NCBI GenBank assembly: GCA_963402885.1
Contig: OY727099.1
Span: forward strand, 24,261,001-24,325,000
Direction: 5' to 3'
DNA from: Antedon bifida
Lineage: Eukaryota; Echinodermata; Crinoidea; Comatulida; Antedonidae
Length of the DNA stretch: 64,000 bases
Numbering within the stretch: position 1 is the stretch's first letter; the number at the start of each line of letters is the position of its first letter. The position numbers and the translations under genes are program-made. Of the stretch, positions 11,160 to 23,793 are shown piece by piece. The notes below the pieces were generated by a model that was not told the DNA's origin, ran no database searches, and was given only the letters and a program-made list of their open reading frames with translations.

Positions 11160-12365
11160 GATTAAGGAATAGAAGGATATGCATCGGCGGTGACATCAAA
11201 CGATTTTCCAACGCGCTTGCCTATACTAAAGCACTGCTGCCAATCAAACAAACACGCTCATTGAACTCCGTGTCTCTAACCGCGGCCCTCTATAGAACGC
11301 TGCGAATCAACTGTTACATTTTTTGAGAACGAAACGTAGCCATGTAGAAATCGTATGCGCAGTCTGATTGTTCTATTGACATGTCTGCGTCGATGATTAA
11401 TTAACAACAACAATATATTTCTGAACAATTCTGTTTTAATTTCATCACAATCGGACTACGAAAAGTTCACTTTCTTACGACCGGTAATTTTAAGTAGTTG
11501 GTAATATTAATAAAATATGCAATTTTTATATTTTAATTATCATATTGGCCTTCCACCTCCTGTCACCACTGATTCTACCACTTTCTAGCGCTCATTTCGT
11601 TTTGAAAAGACGCAAGGCAAACTTAACCATGAACAAACGAAGCATAAAAGTACCTTGTCTATTACTGTATTATTATTCCCACACGAAGTAGACAACGATG
11701 AGTATATAGATCATGATTACACGTTGATAGCTACTACACTTAAGATAGCCTACTACCAATAGGCCTACCTAGGCCTATATCAATGTCGGCAAATCATAGT
11801 GTTACTAGTAAACCTAGAAGGCCTGGGCCTAGTATCCTTGCTGATTTTGTAATTTTACATGTAGGGCTACTACAGTTCATAAAATGCTACTTAAAGGTCA
11901 TAAAAACATTAGCGTACATCAATCGCGGCAGATTTCGAACATGGTAAAATTAATGTTTTTGTAAACCCAAAGGGTACTACAATTTACAAACAATTTGTAA
12001 TTAATCTTGTAATTACATTTATTAATAATCTTGTCATATTTCTGGGAGACCGTTTAATTTGAATTCAGAAAAGTTATATTAAATTCGTCGCATACAATTT
12101 TGTTCGTCGCCATAGCAGCTAGCGCTAAAAATATAAAATATCAATCACGCCATCAAGATAAGAGCGCGCGAAAGCATAGCCAACAAGGTTAAAGGTTGTT
12201 GCGCATGTGCAGTAAACAATATATTAGGCACGCGACCGTTTCGTTGTTGGCGACGGTTAATTAAACTGTGTTTATTTTGTAACATTGTGGGCGGTCCGCG
12301 CTATGTCGGCTAGATTCATGGAAGCTTTGATCTCAAACTGATGCATATACTTCTATTCTTTAATC
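11160..12365. mobile_element. 1.2-kb non-autonomous DNA element with ~28-bp inverted ends
   Basis: The left end GATTAAGGAATAGAAGGATA and the right end, read in reverse, GATTAAAGAATAGAAGTATA are near-perfect terminal inverted repeats that continue to TGCATC. CATG flanks both sides (11156-11159 and 12366-12369), a possible four-base target duplication. The duplicated region upstream of gene C lacks the element and has CATG, then GATTAAGG, then ATGTTTCTGCTA, which looks like a trace left by excision. No open frame of useful length is present inside. Confidence 0.65.
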
Positions 12366-12709
12366 CATGTTTCTGCTAGAAAAAAAATATTCATTTCGCT
12401 TATAAAAAGACAAACAAGTTTTTGCTTTAAAATACAGTTTCTCATAAAAATAATTTTTTTCGATCCAGTTATTGGTCAAAGTAAATTATAATTTTTGACA
12501 TTAAAATGGCATATTAAACCGATCTCTAAGTTTGCTGAAAATAAAAAGAGGGTGTCATGATCAACGTTTAGACCTTGTCTGGACCATGATCCATAAAAGA
12601 TTAAAACTTTAATCAACTTCTCTCTCATTTTTAAAGTAAATGCTATACTATATCGATTAAAGTTATTATAGTAAACAGTGCATCTATTTATGTCTCTTAT
12701 GATGTAGAA

Positions 12710-12715
12710 TTTATT
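12710..12715 (-). terminator. Poly(A) signal of gene C
   Basis: AATAAA on the minus strand, 75 bases past the gene C stop codon. The same signal in the same flank is kept behind gene D (17849-17854) and gene F (28423-28428). Confidence 0.6.
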
Positions 12716-12789
12716 GATGCAGTTTTCAATGTTTTTTTTTTGTTGTATAAAGACTTTGTAGACCTACGTTTGGTTCTGTTTTGCTTCTT

Positions 12790-14907
12790 TTATTTCTTAA
12801 CACACTTCACTGCTTTTGTGCGTACCGATGCATTTTCGTACACGTCGTTTACTTCAACTGTACTTGCATGCACCTTGCTGACGTCATCCTTGCGGTTATC
12901 TGAAATGGTTTTTCCACCTCTTCTTGATCTCTGTAATAATTTAACACTTTCGGACTTGGTCTTTGAGTTGTCAGAAGTCGAGATACCTTTGGGACGATGT
13001 AATTTACTGTTTTCGTACTCAGCCTCATTATCATTTGCTCTAATATTTACTGAAATATAAGTTTGTGACATTGAAGCAACATTGTACTTGGATGCAGCAG
13101 GCATATTAGTTGTTAGTGGCTTCCTCTTGATGTGACAGTCGACATCGGCGTTGTCATCAACAAGTTCAATATATTCTGCAGTGCCTTCTTTTTCTGTGGC
13201 GCCTATGCCTGATGTTTCCACATACTCGTATTCATTTTCACTGTCTGTTTCATCGTTTTGATCGTCTGCTGATGTTACATCGTCATATTCATTTTCTGTG
13301 CTGTGGATGTCTGCTGATACCACATAATCATAGTTATGTTTTATGTCTGATTTAATTGTCAAATCGGCACTGTGGGTGTCTGTTGTTGCCGCATAGTCAT
13401 ACTCGTTTTTGCTTTCTCTTTCAACTGTCATTTCTTCTGATGCAACATAATCATACTTATTCTTTTCTGTTAATTGGTCGTATGGGGGCACGTCAGGATC
13501 TTCGTAAACAATATCCAAGTTTCCATGTGTGTCTGACATTGCAGGTTCTTCATATACAGCAAAATCTGTTATCAAAGTTTCGCGTAGAGGGCCATTTACG
13601 CACGTTTTAATAATTTCTTGATCAGTGTTACCATACATTGGTTCTTTCAATGTTACACTTTCAGCTTTTGTTTTGTTCTCATCCTGTTTCTTGCGCCTTT
13701 TATGTAAAATGTAATTTACAATTGTTGTTATCAAAATCACAAAAGCTATCGCAACTACGCCAATGATGACAATGATTACTATTGTAGAATCATTATCCTG
13801 GATACTAGTTCCTGATAGGTCTATAATTGGCTTGTGTGTATGTGTACCTAGTGTCAACTGTAAACGTGTAGTCATTACTGTTGGGGACTCATCATCAGGG
13901 ACGTCAGTTGATAGTTGACGCGTAATTGAGTTTCGCGTACGCGTACCAGATGTCGATAGCAAACGTGTAGTCATTTGTTCTATAACGTTCACTGTATAGG
14001 TTGCTATACTACTGTTACGACCATCACGACTAATAGTACAAGTGACTATTTTGTCATTGTCACTGCTTGATACACTCTTCACAGTAAGCACATTATCTTT
14101 TGCAAATCGATTTTTATCTGTCGACGATCCTACTGGTTTGCCATTCCACGTCCATACATACTTATAATAATCAGGATTACCTTTCCCTGTGCAGGTAAGA
14201 TTAAAGCTATCTCCAACCCGAAGTGGACCTGGCGGTGATTGTTCAATCTCAGCATCTATAGGCAGTGGAGTAGTTTCACAAGTTCCTATCTCATCACCTC
14301 TGAATCTTGCTGTACACGTAAATAAAGCTCCATAGTCTTCTGTAGACAGAGCTCTTGATTGTATAACATTACTTTGTACTTGTAATACTGATGTCAATCT
14401 ATTTCGGTCTCTATACCACATTAAATCAATATTATTGTAAAGGTAAGGATAATCATAAGAACATGTCATAATTGTTCCTATATCGGCATTCTCATTATCT
14501 GGATTGCATGTTATTTTACCTACGTAAGCAATTTCAGAACTTCTGTATGTATAGCCGTCATATATATCACACTTGTATATTCCTTCATCATTATAATCAA
14601 CATTAGAAATGAAAAGGATTGATAAGGTTGCTTCTTTTGTTAAAGTGTATTTTAAAGTTGACTTTTCAATTGCTTTCGTATCACCAACACGAGGGTATGC
14701 TGACCAGAGAACGGTATGTTTGCCATTCAATGCTGGTGTCCATTCACACGACAGCGTTGCTGTGTGTCCTTCAGCAACAAGAACCGATTGTGGATGCTGT
14801 GTGAAAGAATATGATTGTGCACAACAGCAGTGGAATATACCATACAATATAATCAAGCACTTGTACAACAGTAATGTACAATATTGAAGATGAGACATTT
14901 TAAACAT
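12790..14907 (-). CDS. Gene C: three-Ig receptor with acidic multi-tyrosine tail
   Basis: Intact frame of 705 residues from ATG (MFKMSHLQYC). The leader ends HCCCAQ. Ig1 has Cys 54 and 113 with CEW and EGIYKC; Ig2 has Cys 149 and 198; Ig3 has Cys 239 and 290 with the family motif GKGNPDYYKY. A Thr-rich stalk precedes a transmembrane helix at about 374-401, followed by HKRRKKQ. The 304-residue tail is acidic and holds about fifteen tyrosines in SH2-type contexts: YGNT, YEEP, YEDP, YDQL, YDYV, YDDV, YEYV, YIEL, YISV, YENS and YENA. YxN favours Grb2-type SH2 domains and YxxP Crk-type; YxxV/L is less specific. There is no spaced YxxL pair that makes a classical ITAM. The C-terminus is basic (VRTKAVKCVKK). 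Role as an adaptor-recruiting immune-type receptor is inferred. Confidence 0.88.
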   Translation of the reverse strand: MFKMSHLQYCTLLLYKCLIILYGIFHCCCAQSYSFTQHPQSVLVAEGHTATLSCEWTPALNGKHTVLWSAYPRVGDTKAIEKSTLKYTLTKEATLSILFISNVDYNDEGIYKCDIYDGYTYRSSEIAYVGKITCNPDNENADIGTIMTCSYDYPYLYNNIDLMWYRDRNRLTSVLQVQSNVIQSRALSTEDYGALFTCTARFRGDEIGTCETTPLPIDAEIEQSPPGPLRVGDSFNLTCTGKGNPDYYKYVWTWNGKPVGSSTDKNRFAKDNVLTVKSVSSSDNDKIVTCTISRDGRNSSIATYTVNVIEQMTTRLLSTSGTRTRNSITRQLSTDVPDDESPTVMTTRLQLTLGTHTHKPIIDLSGTSIQDNDSTIVIIVIIGVVAIAFVILITTIVNYILHKRRKKQDENKTKAESVTLKEPMYGNTDQEIIKTCVNGPLRETLITDFAVYEEPAMSDTHGNLDIVYEDPDVPPYDQLTEKNKYDYVASEEMTVERESKNEYDYAATTDTHSADLTIKSDIKHNYDYVVSADIHSTENEYDDVTSADDQNDETDSENEYEYVETSGIGATEKEGTAEYIELVDDNADVDCHIKRKPLTTNMPAASKYNVASMSQTYISVNIRANDNEAEYENSKLHRPKGISTSDNSKTKSESVKLLQRSRRGGKTISDNRKDDVSKVHASTVEVNDVYENASVRTKAVKCVKK

Positions 14908-17861
14908 TGTAGTAAATATTAGATATCATCAGACATTATGCTCGATCGATGTTCCCACGCGTTGTTATAATAATAATAGTTACAGTACTAAGCCACCTCG
15001 ATTGATGTCCGAATATTGGAACTTCTTTATCAAATTGAGATTTACGCAAATATTCCTATAAATTATATTCCTTATTCCGACGATTTAACGATACCAGTAA
15101 TAATGTTTTAGACATTAAATAATGTTTGCTTGTTCACACGTATGATACAAATGGTACTCAGTTTATAAACACTTCAATCAAACATTATATCCAGTATTAA
15201 ATAACTTCGTATACTTTTATATCCTGTATTCGTAGTCAAACATTACACGTTGGCACTTGTGTCTTTATTTTGTTGTTATATAAAGTTGGAATGATCAACT
15301 TCAGCACTAGTGATACACTTGATTACTGCTGAAATAAATTACCAGGAAATAGCGCCACTGAATATTCGACATTAATGATGTTATACTTTAAAAATACCTT
15401 CCTAATACATACCATTTTTTCCTCCAGAGGGCGTGATATACGAAGTCGTTATGGTGAGTGAGAGTTTAAGCTGTAAATGCTGAGTAGTTTGTGACTGTGA
15501 TTGGTTTAGACACTCTACATAACTTTATCTTTCCTGTCGTAGCAAATGTCGTGTTAACGGTTAAATCAAGATGTTTTTTGATATGGTTTTTTGACTATTC
15601 TTACATTTCGTGATACTTTGGTTGTTGTACTCTTATTTTGGTAGGGGGGGGGGGGGGTTGGGGGAAGAAAAACTTGTTTGGATTACGGTTATTCTGCACT
15701 AATAAGGAATGTGATAAAATAGGCCTCAATGGATATTTTCTATTGTAGAGTTTTTTTATACTCAACAATTTGTGTAGATTATTCACCGATTAGTATTTGT
15801 TTTCCTTTTTTTAAACTTTTTTCCGATTGGTTTTCGTCGTTTTTTTCAAGTTAAATCGATATAAATGTTTCATGACGTAGTATAAAAAAGGTCATCTAAG
15901 TTTATAAAGATATCTGTAAAATAAATACATGACCGGACCGTAACATTTGGAACAGTAACAGTAATGTGTTAAAGAGTCGTACTAATAAGCAAAACTTTAT
16001 TTCTTCCATTTTTGTTGTTGCTCTTTTTGAAATAATTTAGTTGTAAACCTATAGTTTCTTAAATACATACAGTATTTTCTAATATTAATTAGTTAGAGAC
16101 GTCTAATGAAAAGAAGCATGTATCTTTTTTAGAAAAATGATTTAATAACAAACAAAAACAAAAACTTCCTTGTAAAACTTTGACACATCTGATGTGTTCG
16201 TGACAACTATTCGGTGATGTTTTCTTAAAATATTAACAGTAAGTTTCAGTTTCAACATTTTTGTTTGTGAAACAATTCATTTGATAAAGTACAAAGTGAG
16301 TGTATAAAATAAACGTTTATTTTAGTTCTATGCTATGAGTACTATATTTAAATAGAATGTTGTGGCACTATGTTTAAGACCGAAAACTAAAATTGGTACA
16401 TTCCCGAAAGCCGAAGACATCCCTTCAATTCGAAGCTTAGAAATTTCCCAAAAAATGAACCAGAATATGACTAAGCCTTGTGATTGGCTGATGACCCAGA
16501 TCAGCAAACTAATTAACTACTCGATTCTCAGTGCTGTGTCTCTACATACGACATGGTGTAACATAGGAACATTACGAATTAAACAGCATCCCTTGTGTAC
16601 CACCACAGTGGTGTCTATATATAAGGTTATAGGTTATGGTCTATGATAATAGTAGGAGATACATGTGATTCACATGTGATGCTGTCTTAAGGAATATTCA
16701 ATTGAAGTAAACATTTGTAATTTTAGATCCCAATGTTTAGGTTATATTCACACGAAGTTCAAAACTGCGCTGTTCTGTTGAATAATGGAAATCTTGTAAA
16801 GGGTTGAACGTCGCTGTCTTCCGTCTGAACGAAGCAATATACTGAGCATTGAACCGAAAGGCAAGTCAAAACTAAAGTAAAATAAATTAATTGTTTCACT
16901 TTTAATGTTTTTCCTTCATGTTGAAGGTTGTTTTTATAATCAATTATATTTGAATATGTAAGTTTAAATGGATGTTAAGTAAAGATTCTGCAAAATGTGC
17001 ATCAACATTTGACTTTTTCATAGATTTTGATAATATTATAATTTATATAAATTAAATCGCGGTATAATATGAAGAATCATCATGGAAACCCTAATTTGAC
17101 AGTCGATGTTATCATTTTGTGAATTTTTATTTTTGTTGTTTATTGTATGCAAAAATAGGATCTGTTGCAGATATTTTAATTCTTACTAATCATTGTTAAT
17201 AAATCCTACCTTATCTTATAATTGTCATATCATATTATATATTTCGCCAAACAAAAACATGGAAAGAACAAAATGTAAAGCAATGTTATTTTTGAAATGT
17301 CTTCACAATGAAACACGTACACATATTAGAAAGAAAAATATAAAAATATGCATTCAGAAGTTTCTCTAATGTTCATCTCTATAATTTTTTTAATTCAATT
17401 TATTTCCAACAAAAAATTGATTACTGTATATTATTTCTGCCATGGATTAAGGATGTTTCTGCTAAGCCTAAACTTATTTAAGATAAAGATACTCATATTG
17501 ATTATGAGCCACCCGTGATGGGAACAGGTAGTCTGCAAATGGTTAACAACAATGATTTCACTTTAAAATGGAGTTTATATGGAGTTTTAATGGAGTTTTC
17601 TATCCAGTTATTGGTCAAAGTGAATTATAATTTTTGACATTAAAATGGCATATTAAACCGATCTCTAAGTTTGCTCAAAATAAAGAGAGGGTGTCATGAT
17701 CAACGTTTCGACCTTGTCTGGACTATGATCCATAAAAGATCAAAACCTTTAATCAACTTCTCTCTCATTTTTAAAGTAAATGCTATACTATATTATTAAA
17801 GTTATTATAGTAAACAGTGCATCTATTTATGTCTCTTATGATGTAGAATTTATTGATGCAG
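14908..17861. other. Upstream region of gene C and 3' flank of gene D
   Basis: 14920-17450 duplicates the gene B upstream region without its 1.2-kb insertion. It includes the GC-rich element at 15421-15435, a G-run near 15644-15665, and a small inverted-repeat element at about 16738-16848 with ends containing TTCACACGAAG and, in reverse, GTTCACACGGAAG type words. 17450-17861 is the 3' flank of gene D, with the poly(A) signal at 17849-17854. No gene is seen. Confidence 0.6.
15421..15435. promoter_or_regulatory. CTCF-core-like element upstream of gene C
   Basis: CCTCCAGAGGGCGTG, identical to the element at 9186-9200 and about 515 bases upstream of the gene C ATG. The duplicated upstream region has kept it unchanged while nearby bases differ. 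Confidence 0.4.
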
Positions 17862-19775
17862 TTTTCAATGTTTGGTTATGTTTTTCTTCTTCTATTTCTT
17901 TTTTTTTTTGCATTTTCGTACACGTCGTTTGTATCAGGTACTTCAACTTTACTCGCATGCACCAGGGTGACGTCATCCTCGCGATTATCTGAAATGGTTA
18001 TTCCACCTCTTCTCTGTGATAATTTAACTTTTTCGGACTTGATCTTTGAGTTGTCAGAAGTCGAGATACCTTTGGGACGATGTAATTTACTGTTTTCGTA
18101 CTCAGCTTCTTTAACATTAGTTCTAGTATTTATGGAAATATAAGTTTGTGACATTGAAGTATCATTGTACTTGCTAACTTTAGGCCTAGTATTTTCTGTT
18201 TTTAGTGAATCTTTACTGGGATCGTCATCAGCGTTGTCATCGACAACCTCAATGTATTCTGCAGAGCCTTCATTTTCTGTGGCGCCTATGCCTGATGTTT
18301 CTACATAATCATACTCATTTTCTGTTCATCGTTTGGATCGTCTGCTGATGGTACATCGTCATATTCATTTTCTGTGCTGTGGATGTCTGCTGATACCACA
18401 TAATCATAGTTATTTTTTATGTCTGATTCAGTTGTCATCTCGGCACTGTGGGTGTCTGTTGTTGCCGCATAGTCGTACTCGTTTTTGCTGTCTATTTTCT
18501 TCCTGAAATTGTTCAGAACTAATAATGTCTTGATCAGTGTTACCATACATTGGTTCTTTCAATTGTACACTTTCATGTTTTGTCTTTTTTCATTCTGTTT
18601 CTTATGCCTTTTATGGAAAATGTAAATTATAATTGCTATTGGCAAAATCACAAGAGCTCTGCAACTACGCCAATGACAATGATTAGTGTTTGGGGCTCGT
18701 CTGTGACATTGTTGGTTGAAAGTTTGGTTGTTGAAAGTTTGGTTGTTGAAAGTTTGGTTGTTGATAGTTTAGTTGTTGGTAGGTCTTTTACAGTAGACCT
18801 ACCTGTTGTGTGTGAACGTGCAGTTGTACTTTGCGTATTTTTTGCAACATTTATTGTATGTCTCGGTGCACTGGTGTCACGACCATAACGACTGATAGTA
18901 CAAGTAACTATTTTGCCAGTGTCTCTGCTTGTTACCACCTTCACAGTAAGCACACTCTCTATTGCAAATCGCCTTCCATTTGGTGACGATCCTACAGGTT
19001 TGCCATTCCACGTCCATTCATACTTATAATAATCAGGATTACCTTTCCCTGAGCAGGTAAGATTAAAGCTATCACCAACCTGAAGTGTACCTGGTGGTGA
19101 TTGTTCAATCTCTGCATCTATAGTCAATATTAGAGGAGTAGTTTCACAAGTTCCTATCACTTGATAACCGAGGATAGCTTTACAAGTAAATACAGCTCCA
19201 TCGTCTTCACTAGTCAAAGTCCTTGATTCTTTGATATTACTTCGTTGTGCTGCTGAAGTAATTTCATTTCCCTCGTTATACCATAGTAAATCAATAATAT
19301 ATACAGGATCAGATGAAGTATAAGTACATGTCATCTTTGTTCCTATGTCACCATTATCATATTCTGGACTGCACGTTAACTCTCCTATCACTACATAAGT
19401 AAATTCAGAAAAACTGTATACAACATCACCTTTGGAGATACGACACCGGTAGTGTCCTACATCATTAGGATCAACATTCAAAATGGAAAGATTTGAAAAT
19501 GTTGTACCTTTTCTGAAAATGTATTTTGACGTTGAACGTTCAATTATTTGACCCGTTCTTGTACTAAAAGGATAGTATCTCCATGCAACATGATGGGTTT
19601 CATTCAATTTAGGTGTCCATTCACACGATATCTTTGCTGTTTGTCCTTCTGCAACAAGAACCGATTGTGGATGTTCTGTAAAAGTATAGGATTGTGCACA
19701 ACAGCAGTGAAATATACTATACAATATAACCAGGTACGTGTACAACAGCAATGTACAACATTGATGATGAGCCAT
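17862..19775 (-). pseudogene. Gene D: receptor pseudogene, class 2 tail
   Basis: The ATG at 19775 (MAHHQCCTLL) opens a leader ending CCCAQ, then three Ig domains with their Cys and Trp residues and a stalk of STTKL repeats. The frame breaks inside the transmembrane helix at about 18650, where one base is missing compared with gene E. The tail continues in another frame with KNEYDYAATTD, NNYDYVV and ENEYDDV, but lacks the segment with the YDEP and YEDP motifs. It breaks again near 18320 and ends in a third frame (MSQTYISINT... YENA) with a C-terminus in which the basic segment is lost and a T-run begins. Three independent lesions make a pseudogene the best reading. Confidence 0.8.
18711..18776 (-). 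repeat. 15-bp repeat encoding STTKL in the gene D stalk
   Basis: Four tandem copies of a 15-base unit encode (STTKL)x4 just before the transmembrane helix. The siblings have at most one or two copies, so this is a local expansion. Confidence 0.75.
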
Positions 19776-21327
19776 TATAAACACTGCGACGGTTAAGTTC
19801 CGGGATCGATTCACTTACTTATCAAATTCAAGATTATACGAATAAAAAATATCCAGAATCGGAAACCAAATTTAACGAGACTGTATTCCTTAATACTATA
19901 TAATTGCTGTACACGTTGGTACAAGTAATACTCTGTAACACTCAGTCGTTCTGATTACTGTGTACTGTATTGTAGCGTGTTCCTGCTAAAGTGATATTAG
20001 CATCAACTACGTAATCTGTATACAGTTATTTTAACATATTCCATTCTATATAGGTAAAACTAGTAATGCATACCGCCCCCTATAGAGTAACTTAGAACTG
20101 AAACGTTTGGTCATTCCTGTTTCTTTTATGGAAGTTGCTATCTGCTGCCACACACGACAGGAATACCTGATAAATGCTGACAAGAATAAGAATTACACAA
20201 TTCTGAACATTAACACTGCATTGTCAAATACAGTAATTTAAACATACTATTGATTTTAAAATATGTAGAAAGATATTGTTCTTTTTATGCGAAGATACAC
20301 TTACTGCTTAAGTGCCTGTCTTATCTTATAGAGAGAGTGGTTTACGATTTGATTTTCTAAACTAAAGAACAAGATTTAGCTGCAAAACTAGACCTCTAGG
20401 TGTAATAACAGTAAATGTGTAACCCTCAACCCCGCATTGGCCCCTCCTTTGTTTTATAAGTATTGTTAATTGGAGTCATTTTATACTATGTTATTCTTTC
20501 GTTCTTTTATTTCAATAAACAATGGCTTCAGGCCCATTTCACATAGTAAAATTTATATTATTTACGTACATACAGGTTTTTTTTTTCTTTTATCATAAGC
20601 TTTATATAAGTAAGTTGCAAAAGTCTTAATTTTATGGGTTTCATTGTTTACAAACATATTATTTAAGATGTTTGTTTTTGTTTGTTTTATTAAATTAATG
20701 TATACATGTAAATCAGACATACATATCTTCTAAACTTAATTGATCACAAAACATACATATTCTAGGTTAATTTTTAAATATCGCCCCTTTTTAATCAAAA
20801 GATTATGACAAGATAATCTAAAGCGTGATATTAATGTTCTATACTTAAAACTTAAATCATAAACATAAGGTTCTTAAATATTGTCAAATTTAAAATTTTT
20901 GTAAAAACGGAGACGTGTATTATTACTATTTTTTCATTTGATTTCTGCAATTTACGGTTATGTGACGTAACTTTTCGGAATATAGCCGTATTTGGTAGCG
21001 AGGTTATTGATGTGTATGTGACGTTACATCCCGTCTTATGACGTCACAACAGCTTAAACGTATATATTTAGCCTACTTTTCTATTTCTCTTACCATGAAA
21101 GTATCATGGCCCATACTAGTCTTACAATACTTTAAAGTCACACCCCTGTACATAGGGACAGTAGTTTGCAAATGTTGAAAGTTAACAATTTCACTAATAA
21201 ACCTTAATACTAAAAATATCATACCTGCCATAAACCTCTAATTTAGGGATTAAGCATTCATAAACAAGTCTCTTTCGTTGTTTGTTTTTGCATGAATATT
21301 CTGTACGGTTGTTATGTTTTTCTTCTT
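19776..21327. other. Spacer between genes D and E
   Basis: 19776-20100 is the gene D promoter region, alike that of gene J. 20160-20470 is a third partial copy of the block at 1-260 and 46590-46860. Around 20510-20560 there is a sequence resembling a retroelement 3' end (AATAAACAATGGCTTCAGG). 20950-21060 is richer in CG and has several TGACGT words. The rest is low-complexity AT-rich DNA with nothing I can name. Confidence 0.5.
20071..20087. promoter_or_regulatory. GC-rich promoter element of gene D
   Basis: TACCGCCCCCTATAGAG, about 300 bases upstream of the ATG. On the gene strand this reads CTCTATAGGGGGCGGTA, one base longer in the centre than the element of genes G, I, K and L and the same as that of gene J. 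Confidence 0.4.
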
Positions 21328-23288
21328 TTATATCTTAGCACACTTCGCTGCTTTTGTGCGTACCGATGCATTTTCGTATACGTCGTTTGTATCAGGTACC
21401 TTGGTGACGTCAACTTCGCGGTTATCTAAAATGTTTATTCCATCTCTTCTTGATCTCTGTGATAAGTTAACTGTTTTCATACTCAGCCTCATTATCATTT
21501 GCTCTAATATTTATAGAAATATAAGTTTGTGACATTGAAGCAACATTGTACTTGGATGCAGCAGGCATATTAGTTGTTAGTGGCTTCCTCTTGATGTGAC
21601 AGTCGACATCGGCGTTGTCATCAACAAGTTCAATGTATTCTGCAGAGCCTTCTTTTTCTGTGGCGCCTATGCCTGATGTTTCCACATACTCGTATTCATT
21701 TTCACTGTCTGTTTCATCGTTTTGATCGTCTGCTGATGTTACATCGTCATATTCATTTTCTGTGCTGTGGATGTCTGCTGATACCACATAATCATAGTTA
21801 TGTTTTATGTCTGATTTAATTGTCAAATCGGCACTGTGGGTGTCTGTTGTTGCCGCATATTCATACTCGTTTTTGCTTTCTCTTTCAACTGTCATAACCA
21901 TAATTATCTTTTTCTTTTAATTGGTCGTGTGTCGGCACGTCAGGATCTTCGTAAACAATCTCCAAGTTTCCATGTGTGTCTGACATTGCAGGCTCATCAT
22001 ATACAGCAAAATCTGTTATCATCTTTTCGCGCATAGGGTTATTTTCTACGCGAATTTGTTCAGAACTGATAATCTCTCGATCAGTGTTACCATACATTGG
22101 TTCTTTCAATGTTACACTTTCAGGCTTTGTCTTTTTGCCATCCTGTTTCTTATGCCTTTTATGTAAAAAGTAAATTACAATTGCTGTTATCAAAATCACA
22201 AGAACTGTTGCAACTACGCCAATGACAATAATTAGTATTTGGGGCTCGTCGTCTGTGACATTGGTTGCTGACAATTTGATTTCAGATAATGTTGTTGCTA
22301 ATAGTAGGTCTGTACCAGTAGGCGTAACTTGTGTTGTGTGTGAACGTGCAGTTGTACTGGGTATATTCTCTGAAACGTTTATTGTAAAGCTCACTGTACT
22401 GTTGTTGCGGCCACTACGACGTATGGTACAAGTAACTATTTTGCCACTGGCATTGCTTGATACATCCGCCAAAATAAACACGTTACCTATTGCAAATGGC
22501 TTTTCATTTGGTGACGATCCTACAGGTTTATCATTGCACGTCCATTCATAAGCATAATATTCAGGATTACCTTTCCCTGAGCAGGTAAGGTTAAAGCTAC
22601 CCCCAGCCTGAAGTGGACCTGGCGGTGATTGTTCAATCTCTGCATCTATAGTCACTACTAGCGGAGTAGTCTCACAAGTTCCTATCACTTGCCTTTGAAT
22701 GGTGGCTTTACAAGTGAACACAGCTTCATCGTCTTCGGCAGTTAAAAACCTGTATTCTAAAACATTATTTTGTTTGTTTGTTTTTGAGACAGTTACAATT
22801 CCATTTCTATACCATTGTAAATAAATTGTATATTTAGAAGAGTAAGAAGAAAAAGCACATGTCAGCATTGTTCCTATTTTACCTTCATCAGTCTTTGGCT
22901 TGCACATTATCTCTCCTAATATTATATAAGCTGGCTTTGAGAAAATATATTGAGCACCGTCATAGATATCACACCTGTAGTCTCCTTCATCATTAGAATC
23001 AACATTGAAAATAGAAAGATATGACGATGTTGTTCCATCTGTTAAATTATATTTTAAGGGTGAACTTGGAAAACGATTATATGCCCATACCAAATAATGG
23101 TTTTCAATAAATGCTGGTGTCCATTCACACGATAACGTTACTGTTTGTCCTTCAGCAACAAGAACCGATTGTGGATGTTCTGTGAAAGTATATGCTTGGG
23201 CACAACAGCAGTAACAGATACTATACAGTATCATCAAGCACTTGTAAAACAGCAATGTACAAAGTTGATGATGAGCCATTATAAACAT
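21328..23288 (-). pseudogene. Gene E: receptor pseudogene, class 2 tail
   Basis: The ATG at 23288 (MFIMAHHQLC) starts an open 467-residue frame with leader, three Ig domains, stalk, transmembrane helix (LIIVIGVVATVLVILITAIV) and the proximal tail with YGNT, YDEP and YEDP. At about 21895 a 17-base net deletion, compared with gene J, removes the VASEEM segment and shifts the frame. The tail then continues (YEYA, YDYVV, YDDV, YEYVE, YIEL, YISI) to about 21467, where a second deletion joins YENS to DNREVDV and removes the GISTSDNSK region. The last codons VYENASVRTKAAKCAKI are still present. A protein truncated after the first break would keep three tyrosine motifs, so residual function cannot be excluded. 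Confidence 0.78.
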
Positions 23289-23778
23289 TGTAGTCAATAT
23301 TAGATATCATAAGACGATCGATGTTCCCACGCGTTGTTATAATAGGAATAGTACAGTACTGACTAATGCACCTCGATTGACGTCCGATTATTGGAACTTC
23401 CTTATCAAATTGAGATTTACGCAAATATTCCTATACATTATATTCTTTATTCCGACGATTTAAAGACACCAATAATAATGTTTTAGAAATTAAATAATGT
23501 TTGCTTGTTCACACGTATGCTGCAAATGATACTCAATTTACAAACACTTCAATCCAGTATTAAATAACTTCGTATACGGTCAGATCCTGTATTCGTAGTT
23601 AAACAACGTTGACACTTGTGTCTTTATTTTGTTGTTATATAGGTTGGAATGATCTACTTCACTACTATTGGTACACTTGATTACTGCAGAAATAAAATAC
23701 CGTGAAATAGCGCCACTGAATATTTAACGTTAATGATGTAATACTTTAAAAATACTTTCCTAATACATTGCCATTTTT

Positions 23779-23793
23779 CCTCAAGAGGGCGTG
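23779..23793. promoter_or_regulatory. CTCF-core-like element upstream of gene E
   Basis: CCTCAAGAGGGCGTG, about 490 bases upstream of the ATG; one base different from the element of genes B and C, and the same word that is tandemly repeated at 37945-38086. Confidence 0.35.

Larger units (their letters stand above)
8681..12789. other. Spacer between genes B and C
   Basis: The first 2.5 kb (about 8700-11158) is the upstream region of gene B and is a near-identical copy of 14920-17450, the upstream region of gene C. It holds the GC-rich promoter element at 9186-9200. A 94-codon open frame at 10116 is shared by the two copies but has no ATG and shows three replacement changes to one silent, so it is not credible as a gene. 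An inserted inverted-repeat element occupies 11160-12365. The remaining bases up to 12789 are the 3' flank of gene C with a poly(A) signal. Confidence 0.6.

Noticed and set aside
12790-13560. Classical ITAM in class 2 tails
   Set aside because: Tyrosine motifs are numerous, but no pair fits YxxL/I-x6-8-YxxL/I; most are YxxV, YxxP or YxN.
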